64,000 nucleotides of DNA, from NCBI RefSeq assembly GCF_010093595.1, contig NW_022985441.1:1481838-1545837 (forward strand), in the 5' to 3' direction. Position 1 is the first letter of the stretch. Every line of letters starts with the position of its first letter. Positions 24,237 to 36,758 of this stretch are shown here, one piece after another. The notes beneath the pieces were generated by a model that was not told the DNA's origin, ran no database searches, and worked only from the letters and a program-made list of their open reading frames with translations. The DNA comes from Mytilinidion resinicola. Its lineage: Eukaryota; Ascomycota; Dothideomycetes; Mytilinidiales; Mytilinidiaceae. The translations under genes were made by a program, and so were the position numbers.

Positions 24237-25337
24237 CTGGTGTGGGGCTAAGCACTGTGCCTCGCTACCTCTTTGCTCAGCCTCGAGCTCATGGAATTGT
24301 CATTCATGCTTGAATCCACACAAATTCAAGAGCCATTCACGAGCGCAGAGTCCTTTTGCGTTTTCCCTTGTATTATCGATCGTCAAATGCTGAAAGCTAC
24401 ATCGGACTTCGTTGGAGTGCTGATGGGGCAAAGGTAGTGTGTGGCGTCGGTGGCGTCAACGTCAGAAGCCAAAATGTGTGGCCCCCATTAAGCAATTAGC
24501 GAGTATGGCCTATTTTTACGAATGAAGGGGTCTCGTTCGACACTCTTTAGATTCAGCCTCGACTTTTCTCGACATCCGTCCATCAAACATCTGTCTTTGA
24601 GGCTCTAGTCTTCGAGGCTCTGGTCGTCGAGACTCTATTACAGCCCGTGGAAGCATTCTGTGGTTAGCGTGTAGGTGACTGCAAAGGTAAATTACGGTAC
24701 TGGGAGCTGATAAGAGAAGTTTAGTTCGCCGGAATAGCCTTTGCAGGGTTATAAAGCCTTTGTTACACAGCATTTACGAGACAAACTAATCGCAGCATGC
24801 GTCCATAGGCTGTATGAGATACCCAGCTCGCACAGGCGAAGCGCGCGACAAGGACGTTATGGATAGAGGTAGCTGGGGCATTTCACACCATACGATCATC
24901 ACCATAACCTTATCTTCAAACACGGGGCGTATTGGTGAAAGGGGGGAAGCGCGTATGCACTCCTCAGCCTTGTCGCCTTGTCGCCTTGTCGCCTTGTCCT
25001 TCAGCAAGATCTACTTAATTCTCTTCACATCACCTCAATCCAAGTCTCACTCCTATAACATCACTTCTCACCATCGTCGCTACAAGTCTATATCACACAT
25101 CTATCATACAGTACTGGGCCATAACTATAGGTACACAGATCTATCACTGCGCGGCCGGAATCTTGCTCTCTCAACACCACTGAGAGGGGTAGCCCAGTTT
25201 CTAAGTAGGCAGAATCTCAAGATACACTTTAATTTGCGCTGTTCGAAACTTGACATCGCGCATAGATTTTGTTATCCCGTGGGGGTCCTCCAAGCAGTGG
25301 CAAACGAGTGTACACAGAAGTCTTCGTCAGCCTCGTC
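24237..25337. other. Intergenic ~1.1 kb with a small tandem repeat
   Basis: HET 3' flank and upstream region of the broken membrane-protein gene. Four perfect tandem copies of GCCTTGTC occupy 24967-24998. The open frame across 24814-25572 has no domain of its own. Confidence 0.55.
24967..24998. repeat. 8-bp microsatellite (GCCTTGTC)x4
   Basis: Four perfect head-to-tail copies of an 8-bp unit, read directly. Confidence 0.95.
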
Positions 25338-26789
25338 ATGCATACTTCTCAGCCTAATTGCACCCTACCTCCCGAACACAGCGGCTTCGTCAAAGGTCCA
25401 AATGTCCGCAGCTCCCTTGACATTGTATGGAGCTGTTTGTCATTGCTCCTACTTTGTACTTGGTCTATACAGCATCTCAACGTGCCGACCCAAGCTAGGC
25501 CCCGAAACTGGGTCGATTCTCTCGAACGTCAGGCCTACCTCTTTGGACGCAAAGCCCTTGGAATGCTCTTGACTTTATTAGCGCCTGAGTTTGCTCTTGG
25601 AGTAGCGTTCAGTGGGCTCATGTCAGCGTGGCCTTGCACGAAATATCTGAGCTTAGCCGCGGACCAGGATGGGGTTGAGTGGACACTGATGCATTCATTT
25701 TTGGCCAATATGGGAGGTTTTGCTATTCAATTTCCTGTTCTAGAGGAGCTACCTGAGGATGTCCCAACAATCGGTCGAAATCCTCCTGGCAGTAGTCACC
25801 CATCGGCTAAAAGCGACGACTGCTCGAAATTCTTAAGAGATTTAGAAGTATTCTGCAACAAAAAAGAAGAAAAACATGGTCCGCTTAGTTCTACAGAATG
25901 GCGACGACACCCTTCGCATATACATGCGATTCAAAGCGCAGTGTATCGCAAAATTATTTATGGGGGGGAGGAAATGTACAATCCTTACGCCCTCGCTGGA
26001 AATATCTGGATTCTGGACGTGTATCAACTCATGGAAGCTCGCAGATCTGGAGTTTGAAACGTCTTCCCGCGGCTACTGAGGGCGAAATTGCAGACAAGAA
26101 TAAAGGTGACGCTTTGGTGAAGCTTATTGCTATTATGCAGGTTGGCTGGCTTATCGTTCAGCTTATTGTGCGGAAGTTCCACTCAAAGCCCCTAGCGCAG
26201 TTAGAGATCATGGTCCTGGCTTACTGCGCCACTTCCCTGGTCACCTACCTCCTACTCTTTCGCAAGCCTCAAGACGCTCAGACGCCTATTTACACGACTC
26301 AGGTTCGTGAAGAGCTTCCAACGACCGACGAGATTTCGAGATCACCAAGGCTGGACCATGGTCCTTAAGGAAACAGGGAGGACCTTCACAAAGCTTCAGC
26401 TTCCACGATGCCCTCGGGGTAAAGGTTGTCAGCAATATGCCCCTCCTACTCGGCATAGCATTCGGATCCGTCCTGTTTGGATGTCTACACCTCATCGCTT
26501 GGGATTTCACATTTCCACATGACGGAGAAAGAATTGGCTGGATTACGTGTGGGATAGTCATGGCTGCTTTGCTCTTTGTGGCTATGATCATGCCGTTTAT
26601 TCTAGACACGGTTGATTGGGATGCACCTCTGATCGTGCTGAGGATCAATATGGGTTTGAACTACTTGTTATTACCGATTTACATTTTAGCAAGGCTTTAT
26701 TTGCTAGTGGAGGCGTTTCGGACGCCAGCTTTTTGAGCTCTGAGGTTTTTTCTGCGACGTGGACTTCGAATATTCCGCATATTGAGTAA
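25338..26789 (+). pseudogene. Multi-pass fungal membrane protein gene with three one-base frameshifts
   Basis: Four frame segments in order give one continuous family-like protein. The first segment (25338-26053) has DIVWSCLSLLLLCTWSIQHLNVP, RPRNW, LLAPEFALGVAFSG, MGGFAIQFP and GNIWILDVYQLMEARRSG. The next has EGEIADKNKGDALVKLIAIMQ and LEIMVLAYCATSLVTYLLLFRKPQ. The third has AGPWSLRKQGG and LLLGIAFGSVLFGCLHLIAWDFTFP. The last has SATWTSNIPHIE and a stop at 26787. This order matches a common Pezizomycotina integral-membrane family of unknown function. Each join needs exactly one extra base, and each falls in a T run (26053-26055, 26334-26336, 26730-26734). The first is immediately followed by TGA. 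An intron could explain the second join only awkwardly (47 nt). Either a real pseudogene or homopolymer errors in the assembly. Confidence 0.75.
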
Positions 26790-28624
26790 TATGGTCGCAT
26801 TTATGCATATATATGCCACTGCTTGGGGTGCTCTAATGCAATTTCAGAACTCTCAACGAGATAGAGGCTCTTCGTCTTGGGCTATGAGGAACCACGTTGA
26901 AGCACTTCAAACAATGGCAGACAGGTGTACACACGACTGCTCGGGACAGCGCTTGATGAGTGTGCCACCTTTTCACGCCCAGCGCGTCAAGCAGTCTCGG
27001 CAAACTACTTGAAATGTTGTCAAGGATCCAATGCTGTGGATTGGGATAGGTTTAATTCTGTTAGCTGTTGCTACTCATAACGGATGTAAAGGATTGGGAA
27101 CCGTGAATTAGAACCATCGTTAATTCGCCTTCTGTCGCTGCTAGAGCGCTCGACTCTCTTAATTTCAAGACGCACGTGCGATGGCGGCGTTTGAGTGGCT
27201 CTGTAAGGCCGAGAGAAACCCACAAGGGATGTAAAGGGTTGGGGACCGTGAATTGGAATGGGTGTGAGTTCACTGTCACAGTCAGAGCCTTTTGCATATA
27301 TTAGGGAGAATAGTTCGTGAATTAAGTCATCCTCGTTCAACTGCACCCTTCCGACCTCTCGCAACATAGGAATAGAACCACGTCAATCCTCCCTTCATTC
27401 AAACCAAAACGTTCGAAAGAAATCGGTTTTAGGTTGCCGCGAGGCGTATCCTGTCTAAAGCCCCAGAGCCCAAAACCCCTCAAATTCCATCTCTTATCTT
27501 CCACTGGATTAGCCTCCTCCATCTTGTAAGTATGTCTGTATCTGCGATCTGTAGTAGTAAGAAATAAACAAACAAGCACAAATCAAGCACGCTAATGTAA
27601 CCAATCAAAGATGATGAAGGACGGATGCGAAGCGAAACGCGCGAGAGACTCGGGAGATGGAGATGAGAGAACAGATATGCAATATAACAACTTCCTCGGT
27701 CAAGAATGTACATTTCAAGAGAAGTAACCGTCCCCGTTTCCACCCACTACGTAGCCCACCCTCACTCTCCTTCAACAGCCAAAGAAATGAAGTTTTCCCA
27801 ATCAACGCGCCAAACCACCCGCCCCAAAAATTAGTTCCTTCCCACTCATTTCCTCATTCATCTCATCCCTCATTCCCCACCCCCTCACCATAAAAGAAAA
27901 AGAGGTATTCCAGGACCCTTTCCCATCCTGCCAAAAAATGCCAAAATTTCAAACGCTTGCTAAATGTTCACGAAATGACTGCGGACGAACCAAGCCGAAA
28001 AATGAGATGACGGAGAAATGAACAAGGATTTCCCACGCCCCACCCACGCCCAGTGCAGCAGCCGTGGAAGCAGAGACCGACATCGAAGGGTATCAGTGAA
28101 GATGTATGGGATATACTGCCAGGTGTAGTATGTATAAGGTATCAACCGGAGAGAGAGAGAATCGGATGGAAATCGCAACCAAAATGCCGCTCGCTAGACC
28201 GAGAAAATCCATTTGAGCACACGGAAATGATGAGATTGTAAAATGTGGTTTGCCGGCTTTCCGAAGGAGGGGTGTGAAGTGTGATTGTTGTATATATGTG
28301 GGGATGTGGATGATGCGTCGTCGTGAATCGTTTCAGTAGTATTTTGGTGTAATCTCGATGCGGGAAAAGATGCAAGAATAAACGATGCCAAGACCGCAGA
28401 GCGTTGGAAAGGTATAGAATATGCAAGGACAATTAATGCATGTAGCCGGTCATAGAAAATGGGATAAGAAACATGTAGGTTGCCAAAAATGGGTGCGTGG
28501 GAAGTGCCTGGCTTCCCGAGACATGTTTCGGCCCCATGCCTCGAGACGCCCGCCTTCACTCGACAAACGTGTCCAAAAGCATGCAGTACCCGTATCCGGA
28601 CAAAGGCGTCGCAAATTAGATGCT
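26790..28624. other. Intergenic ~1.8 kb
   Basis: Mostly low-complexity flank, including the 3' UTR region of the WD40 gene. A ~33-bp sequence (GGATGTAAAGG..TTGGG) occurs twice in direct orientation near 27083 and 27229. No gene is supported. Confidence 0.5.
27082..27262. repeat. Short direct repeat pair (~33 bp, ~147 bp apart)
   Basis: Copies near 27083-27115 and 27229-27261 share GGATGTAAAGG, ACCGTGAATT and the bases between, differing only by A/G changes. There is no further homology beyond these borders. Confidence 0.7.
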
Positions 28625-31600
28625 TCAGATCATGCCCGCCTCGGGCTGGTACACGCCTTGTTGCAGCTGCTCCGGAGGCATGTTGGCTCTGATCTCTTTT
28701 GGGTTCCGGTAAAACTGTGACTGCGTCTCGCGCCTCGACATGCTCGCGTCGTCCGGTGGGATGACCTGCTCCATCATTTGACCGCCACTTCCTGGGGCTG
28801 GCGGCGGTGGGGGTGGAGGGATAGCGCCGTACTGTGACACGGTGTGCTCAGTGGGCGAACGCGCATTGCGAGGGAACGGGATTGGCGGCGGGATGCTCTC
28901 GTAGGGAGACGGATTGTGGGCTTGATCAGACTGCGGTGATCTGACTCTGTTACGGCTGGTGCTGCGCATCCGCTCTGTGACTGACCGGAACTTGGCTCCG
29001 ATGTTCTCGCTCACGCTTCCACGTCCACGACGGTGGGTGAGAGGAGAAGTAGTCACGGGAGGAGACGTTTCAAGTAGTGGCGAAGTCGTCTGACTCGTGC
29101 CAGTAGGCTTCTCGTCGATGGCGATGTTAATGACCCCAAGGCTGCTCTTAGGACTGTGGCCGAATGCAAGTGGTGGTGGTGGAGGCGGTGGAGGGCCAGC
29201 GAGATGCTGAAGCTCAGCAAGCATTGGCGGAGCGTTAGGGTCCTGTTCGATGATGACGATCTGGTTCTCGTGCAGCGTTTCATCAATGCTGGCTCTGAAC
29301 GGCGGCGGGCTTACTCGTTTGTAGTTGACACCAACCTCTGGCGGTGTGTTCATTCGAGAGTGACCGCGGTTATTGAGAGAGCCACGACGTACGGGAGGCG
29401 GTTGCTGTTGGACAGGAGCAGTCTTCTGGAAGTTTCCCTGGAATTTCTCTGGAGGTGCCGACGCAGACCTTGGTGGCTGGGAGATTTTTTGGCCATATAC
29501 GGTAGCGGGAAGCAAAGGACCAAGAGAATCGTCGGCCTGCAATTCCTCAGACGACTGCAACATACCCAGGTTGTCTGGAATAGTTGGCACGGCAGGAATA
29601 ACCTCGCCGTTATTTGGGTCGCCGTGCATATACTTAGGGTGGCGCATAGCCCTTGGAGTAGCTGGTAGGCCAATGGCATACGGCGGCAAAGCCATCTGCT
29701 TAGGGGAGTAGCGCTTTTGCACCTCAGGGTCAGCGGTCTGGCTGCGCATGATGGGGTCGGCCTGGCTCGAGAGATACGAGGGACTGTTACCCAGATCGGT
29801 CTGAGAACGCTCTGAGAAAATTGGGCGATGAGCTAGGTCACCAGGGTGAGGGATAATTGGTGCCGAAGGACGACGAGCCAACGACAAGCGTCTTTCCTCC
29901 AACTCCCGGGCAGCAAGCTCCTTCCGGGACATCATTCGGAGATGAGAAGGCTGAGGCGCTAATTGTTCCCTGCCCGTGTTGCCCGACCTTACACTAGAGT
30001 TGTTTGAGTGGTAGCTTTCAGGTCTCTCGCTTCTGTCAGGAGATGGTTCCCGCAGGTTTTGACGTGACCGGCTTTGCCCTCTCAGTGACGGAGCAGGAGT
30101 ACCTCTTCGGCTTGCGGCCATTCGGCGGTCGGGGGAAGCATCACGACGGGCACTGGTGCCTCGTTCTTGAGGTCGGCGACTTGTGCTTCGTTGTCGTGGT
30201 CGTACTGGCTCGTCATCACGGCCATCATCGTCGTCTCGGTAGAACAAGGCTTGTGAGTTCATGGGAAGTGGAGAAGACGGCGATCGGGCAATAGGTGCAT
30301 CACCTCGAGTGTTGCTCCGGCCTCGATCTTCTGCGGGACGACGGCTTGTGGCTCTGCTTGTGGCCCTACTGCCGGCTTTCACACGGTCTGGGGATTCTAC
30401 GCGTCGAGGAGCCTTCGAAGATGACCGAGCCTTAGTAGCCGCCCTGCTACGGCTGCGATGTCTTGGCCTGCTGCTCGCTACAGACTCAGCTATAGACTCA
30501 ATGGGAGAAGAGACCCTGTAGTAGCGCTCGTCATCAAAATTTTCAGTGTTTGTACTGGCTTCCTTCTTGGAACGAGGATAAATTCCAGCGTCTTCGGGAG
30601 ACATTGGCACGGGAGAAGATGGAGAGCGTTTCGCGGGTCGGATGTATCGAACACCAGATCGGCCACGACTTTCAGAAAGATCGCGAGGCCGACTACGAGC
30701 TCGCGCGTTGCGGCTTTCGGGGCGTATAACCTCTGGAGGTGGTTTCGGAGTGCGGTTCTCATTGCGGCTCCCACCAGCATGTTGACGAGCATAGAAATTG
30801 GCTTCCTCCAGACTGCTGATGTATTGGTCGATGCTTCGAGCCTTTGCGCTTTTTACGCTCGCTCCAGTCAAAGGTGGGCTGAGCTCAGTACCACTGAGAG
30901 CGGAATGTGAGACGCTATCAATGGTCTCATGCACTTCTAAATGAAGGCCGTCCGGTTTCCTAGCCCTTGAACCATTTCTCGAACGAGACTGCTGCCTAAG
31001 AGTAGCGAAGACGCCATCGGAGGGAGCTGGGACGCTTGCTTGCTTTGCGTTGCTGCTGCTACTATTCCTGGGATCGTAGGTGGTTGCACTAAGGGTGAAA
31101 TCCTGAGGTGCACTAGAGGACGAAGCACGGCGATGGGAGAAAGGGATCGTCTGACCCTCCCTGCCAGTTGTGTCTACTGCGGTTTGGGGAATAGCAGTGT
31201 CCACACGTGCGCTCCGCTCAGGCATGCGATCAGGGATGACCAGCGCTGCAAGATTCGAGGTTGGTCCACGCTCCTGTCGTTCAGAACGGTCAGCGTCGGA
31301 TTTGGACGGAAGGCGTTTGCGTCGGTATGCTCCTGGAGTAGCAGTCCTGGCCGAAGATGGTTCTCGCAGACCCCGAGTACTGGGTCGCAGCCATTGGTTT
31401 GTGGCACCAGCTGGACTAAGGGCAGATTCGGCAATGGGTGTAACTCCAACGTTCATAGGCGTCTGCTCATCAGTGGTTGAGAGCATCTGAGGAGAGGGCT
31501 TCTCGCCGAAATTGGTGACCAATTTGAGTGCCGACAACTTCGCCGTGATGCGGCTAGGAACTTGACCACCGGGAGGAGAGAGTGGCGGGCTAAGCTGCGA

Positions 31601-34009
31601 TCCTAGAAGAACCTGTTTCTGTGCCGAAAAAACCGCGTCTTGGGCGCGTGGGGAGAACCAAGGCTCCGAAGACTCGAGGCTGGTGCAGGAGAAGCAGCGT
31701 ACTGCAAGCTCTGGTTTGCCATGCGAGACAGCCACCTCACCCCACTTGCGCACCAGGAACGACTGTCGCTGCCAGTCATTTGGTAGAAGCAGACAGGTAA
31801 GCAGAATGGCTTCCATGAAGTATTTGCGAGACACGTAGACTTCAATCGCCTCGTTCGGTTCACCCAGACCTAGAAGAATGGCGACCGCCGGGTGGATGTC
31901 GCCCTTCTCAAGCAGTCGTTGAACAAAAGTCTCGCCGACCTTCTTCTGAGAATCTTGGCCCATAGAGCTAAGAGCTAAAAGCATCCAGTCTGAGGAAGTC
32001 ATAGATTGCGATCCGACCATAGAAGCCATCATATCGGCTCCAAGGTCTCCAAGCCATTTTGAGAGTAGCACGGAAGCAGGCGTGCCAGGGGCGTGCCGAG
32101 CAAGCTCGTCGCGAATTAGAGTCTCGATATCGTCGTCCCACCCAAATACAACACTGAGCATCTGCTGTCGCAGATCGTCTGGAGTACGTTGCTGGCCATA
32201 CTGCGGTGTCTTGAAACTCACGTCGCTGAGTCGAGCTTTTGTGTACGGGAACAGGTCGAAAAATTTGGGCTTCTTAACATCGTCGGGGCTATGCATGATT
32301 TGATTTCGTAGGCTCGAGGATTTGTATGAAGGTTTTGAGGATGTGGTAGAGTAAGATCGAATGGAGATGCTATCCCCAGATGACATGGGAACAGAGGAGG
32401 AACCCGAGGAGAAAATCGTTCCTGTACCCGCGGAGCTCATGGATGCTTTAGAGGACCTCGTCGAAGCTGTCGAAGGCTTGTCGTAGCGGTATTTAGGCCC
32501 GCCGCCTCGAGACCCGCCGGAAGATCTTGAGCTTTGCGAACCTCTGCTGGATACTGGACTTAGTGGACCAACTCGATCCCGCCTTTCTTCCTCTAGCTGA
32601 TCCATCTCTTGCGCTATTTTCTGCAGAGGAGACATTGCCACGCCCTCCCCTTCGCTAGACTCCGACTCGATATACACGGGAAGCATTGGAACCATTAGTT
32701 TACCTGCAGGATGCGCTGTCACTGGAGTCTCGTTCACACCCTTTCTTCTTCGCTCCTCCAAGGACACTGGTGGAGACGGAGGAGTATTCGCAGGAGGATG
32801 TTGTTTATCGGCGACCATCACGGCGGTGCCATTCGGGTTGATGTCGTACTGCTGAACCGTGTGGTTTCGGCCCAAGGTGAACAGCGTTGCAGTTGGCCCA
32901 TAATTGGCAATGGCAACAATTCCATCGATAGTAGGCACTGGCTCATACGATACCCTCTTCGTGCGAACATCCCACGAACAAGTTTGGCTGTAACGAAAAC
33001 GTCAGCATTGTCGAGCCGCCAAGTCGAGCGAGTATGCATGAGTGTTGAGCAACTTACCCCTCAGAATATTGCACGATGCGTCCGTTCTTCGACCAACCGA
33101 ACCAGCATGGCCCGGGTTCCCTGTAGCTTTCGGATTTGTTCAAGATCCTTATTACACAGGGCGCATCCCCATGGGGCGCCTTGGGCACGCTCCACACCCG
33201 CAGGTCTCCATCCGAAGTCTGCGTCGCCAACATCTCCGACTTCTGCTTGGAAGACGATCCATGCCAGGCCAATCCTACAAGCGGCGATGGCGCTCTTGGG
33301 GTTGTGAGAGTGTGGAGAATTGTAAATGTCGGTTGAAGGGTCGTGATAAGAATAGATCCGTTCAAGTAACTACCCGTAGTCAGTCATACCACGCAGCGTG
33401 GTTCGAATAGAGCTTCTAATTACCCAATTGCAAACGTTCTACAGTCCGCCGCGGGCGCCAGGGCAGTGATTGGGTCGAAAATAGTCCTTGATGAAATATG
33501 CTCGGAAGTCGACGGCTCAAACAGAATTACGTTTCCTTGGGCATTGCCTACGCAAGAATCAGCACTTTAGTCAGTTAGAGCAAAAGCGGGAACTCACCAA
33601 ACGCAACATTGCCGTTCCGCATCCACGCAGCCACCCGGATCTGCTCGTAGGAGGCGAACCGCGCAACCTCCTCTCCGGTAAATAGATCCCACACAATCGC
33701 CGTGCTGCCGGCATCATAGCTCACAACGAGCCGTCCAGCACCTCTCTCGCTCACATTGTCCACCGAAATCCACGTCACGTCCTCTCGATGGCGAGTAAAA
33801 CGGCGCTCAATGGCGAGCGTGTCGTGGTGCAGGCAAAGGATGACATTCCGCTGGGCATACAGCAGAAACGAGGCCGTCGCTGCGCATGGCTCGAAGCCGA
33901 ACTCGTCGTTGCCGGGTGTGATGCTGGGAGTTGGCGGCTTCATTCTGGTGTCAGATCTCTTGGAGCTTCTCGATTGCGAGCGTTGCCGCGACAGCTGTCC
34001 GGTCGACAT
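28625..34009 (-). CDS. Large WD40-repeat protein with Gemin5-like helical domain and Pro-rich tail
   Basis: Exons 34009..33598, 33547..33424, 33369..33058 and 32987..28625 (introns 50, 54, 70 nt) give 1736 aa. Residues ~30-370 are WD40 blades (VTWISVDN..LVVSYDAGSTAIVWDLFTGEEV; IRVAAWMRNGNVAFGNAQGNVILFEP; TSDGDLRVWSVP; GQTCSWDVRTKRV). Residues ~525-720 are an alpha-helical TPR-like segment (VVFGWDDDIETLIRDELARH; AVAILLGLGEPNEAIEVYVSRKYFMEAILLTCLLLP) resembling the Gemin5 TPR-like region. The rest is Ser/Arg-rich and disordered, with IPPPPPPP-type profilin-like motifs near the end. Gemin5 binds snRNA for SMN assembly; whether this fungal protein does so is unproven. The frame stays open upstream of the ATG to a TAG near 34120 without another ATG, so an extra 5' exon is possible. 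Confidence 0.8.
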
Positions 34010-36758
34010 CTCGCGCACGTCTGGATCAGTCAGTCTGGGGCCCGAGGAGGGGCATATCTCGTCAAGAGTGTCAAGAGGGGGTGCGCGCCAGGAATAGCAA
34101 CGAAGAGACTCGAACTATGTATATCCGGAGAATTGACCTACCCCAAGGTGCGCGCTAAAGGCAGGGCGGCAGTGTTGCCGGTGCCAGGCGTCTGGAGGGC
34201 GGTATGGCGATGCCCCACACAGGTGACTGGGATCTTCTGCCCTGGATGGCGGTATGCATGCGCCCGCTCTGGGAGGGTGTGTGCTGGAAGTACAACGAGG
34301 AGCGAGACGTGCAGCTGGAGACGTGAATAAGAGAAGAAAAAGCAGGAAGAGGCGCGAAGAGAGGAGAAAGAGGCCTGGTAGCTTGCGTGCGAATCAGCGC
34401 AGGGCGCTTAGCCAGCATCTGGACGAGGTGATATTGCTCAGAATAGGACGGGGCCCTCTGGGCCAGCGGCTTGGGGCGCTCGGAGCAGCAAGGATGGCCT
34501 GGGAGCACTACGAGGGGAGAGACCGGGGACGCTGTCTCTCGGCGTGCTGTTGGACAAATGGGTGAATGCTGAAGCAGGAGTCCCCCCAGTCCCTCTGATC
34601 GATTACCAGCTAATCAGAGACGGTGCATTAAGCCAGGACAGCTAGCTTTCCGGGATGAGGGTGACACGACACCTACCAGAGGCGGGTTTCTGAACTGTGC
34701 CTGCTTAGGCGGCTGGAGTCGAGAAAAGAGAGGCTTTGAAGCAGCGATTGGGCAGACCTCCATGCAAGCCCTCCCACCCGTCACGCGTGGATTTGGCTTA
34801 GAGCCAAGCGGACCAGTCCGGCGGGCCGTGTCTGCACAAAATCATTGGCGCAACGCACGCACGCGGCGTCGTGTCGCTGGGGGAGGGCTAGTCAGAGGCC
34901 GTGTGGAGGATTTGGGGGAATATCAATCATGAAGACACTTATTTTTGACCATCACGACTCAACACCAACCGCCCATCGCCAACCTCTAGACGCCACCAAC
35001 AAGGCGGCAGACGGCAGACGGCAGACAGCAGACCAGCGGCAGAGATGACTACGCAGTCGCGCGGGACTGTACTGCGAACTGTCGGTCCCGTACCGCGCGG
35101 TGGGACCAGATCGTTCCTGATCACCGCCGATGGTTCCTCCTGTTTGGCTCTTCATGCGGTTGTTGTGCTCCCCAACTCCAGCTCGGCGGCTTCAGCACGG
35201 CTTCTTTGCAACGTCTGCGCATGAATGACGCTTACCAGCCGCGTTGTCCTCGCCAGATCAGGCTGCGTGTGCTCGCACGCTGCAACTGGACCCGCAATGG
35301 GCCTCGCAGTGGGCCGCCTCGCAGCAAACTCCGCCTGCATATTTGGGATAGAAACGTCCCGCTATCTCCGCTCCCTTGTGGCTACTCTCGTGTGTTTCCG
35401 CCCTGGTCGCCAGGTCAACCTGGAGACCGCGCTGCCGTCGAGGCGCCTCCCGTGCAACTTACATACATACGGCGGCCCCAGCTCCCGTCGATCAGAGCGA
35501 GTAGTCGTGCTGCAAAATGTCAGTGCAAACGATGCGATGCTGGCCTTATGGCGCATGCTAGTCTTAACCCGCTGCCCGCTGTCATACGCGTGCCGAAAGC
35601 GACGGCCACGTTATGCCTTAGATATTAGCAGGGGCCGACGCTGTAGTGCTAGAGTCGACGCGATAACGTAGAGACATCACACGAGCATCACACAATGCTG
35701 TTGCGCTTCCAACGAGCGCCGGCCTTTGGTGGTTGTGGAGTTGCTGTAAGCGCCCACGCTTGGTCTCCCCCCAGCGACCGCCTCTCCAGCCCCTCACCCC
35801 ACGGCATTAGTCCCACAGTCGTATCAGATGTGATTTGGTGTGAAAATAGTGCTCAAGTGCATATTTTAGCTATTTAACTACTCTTCTAGAATGCTAGCCA
35901 TATGCTGCCAGGGTCTGTAGACCGACCTAGCCAGTGAGATCTGCCATCACAACTCATTGCCCAACCAGCCTCCTCCATTCGCAGTGATTCACACCCCTAA
36001 AATCCGGTCCGATCCTTCCATCGCGCCGGCATCCCCTATCCGTCCCCTCCCAGCCTCCAATCGGACTCTGTCCATCGCCATACGAGATGTGATGAGCCGC
36101 ACGCTACGCTAGCAGTCACTGCATACGCGAGGGTCCGGTCCGTGATGCGGCTTGCGGGGCCATCGATACGACGATAAAGGTCGTCTTCCCCTCCTCCAGT
36201 CGCGACCGCCGTGGCGGCGACGGATGCAGAACGTGAATGTGATGGCGGCGTCGTGCAGTGTGACGGCGTGCGAACATATCACCGTTGTCGCGGCCGTTGC
36301 CAGAACCGCGGCTCGCTTCACGCTGGACTGGTCGAGATGAGTATCGCGCCAAGCATGAGCCCTGCTAATCACACTTGGTGTCCAAGGTAATCGATAAGGC
36401 GAAGCAAGTTGATTGCGACGATGCGGTTGCAGTCGCGAAGAGCTTCAGTGGTTTGTGACGCTTGATCACGTGGCATGACTCGGTACTGAGTCATTGGGCG
36501 AGACTTAGTCATCCGGGTCATGTGACTTCACGTGATCGTCAATGAAGCTGCCTTTCGCAGTGATCAAGGACCACAACGAAAGCCACCCAACACGATAGCG
36601 CTACAAAGGTCGTGCAGTACCGGTGATGTAGCACGTCTCATGTAGTGGTAGTATTTGCCATCAAAACTAACCCGGACCAGTCAGCAATGGTCGCGTCATG
36701 ATTGGTGTGATGGGCTTACCATGACAGTTCGAGTTTTACAGTCATCGCCACGTCGCAT
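34010..36758. other. GC-rich region without convincing genes (~2.7 kb)
   Basis: Upstream region of the WD40 gene. Overlapping open frames at 35.2-35.7 kb arise from high GC and show no family motifs. A run of GGCAGAC units lies near 35007-35030. A cluster of palindromic bZIP/E-box-like sites lies at 36464-36537. Confidence 0.5.
36464..36537. promoter_or_regulatory. Palindromic cluster of CACGTG and TGAGTCA sites
   Basis: GATCACGTG at 36464-36472 is mirrored by CACGTGATC at 36529-36537. Between them ATGACTC (36475-36481) is mirrored by GAGTCAT (36488-36494), and a TTAGTCA follows near 36505. These match bHLH E-box and Gcn4/AP-1-type consensus sites. Which gene they serve is unclear. Confidence 0.5.
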
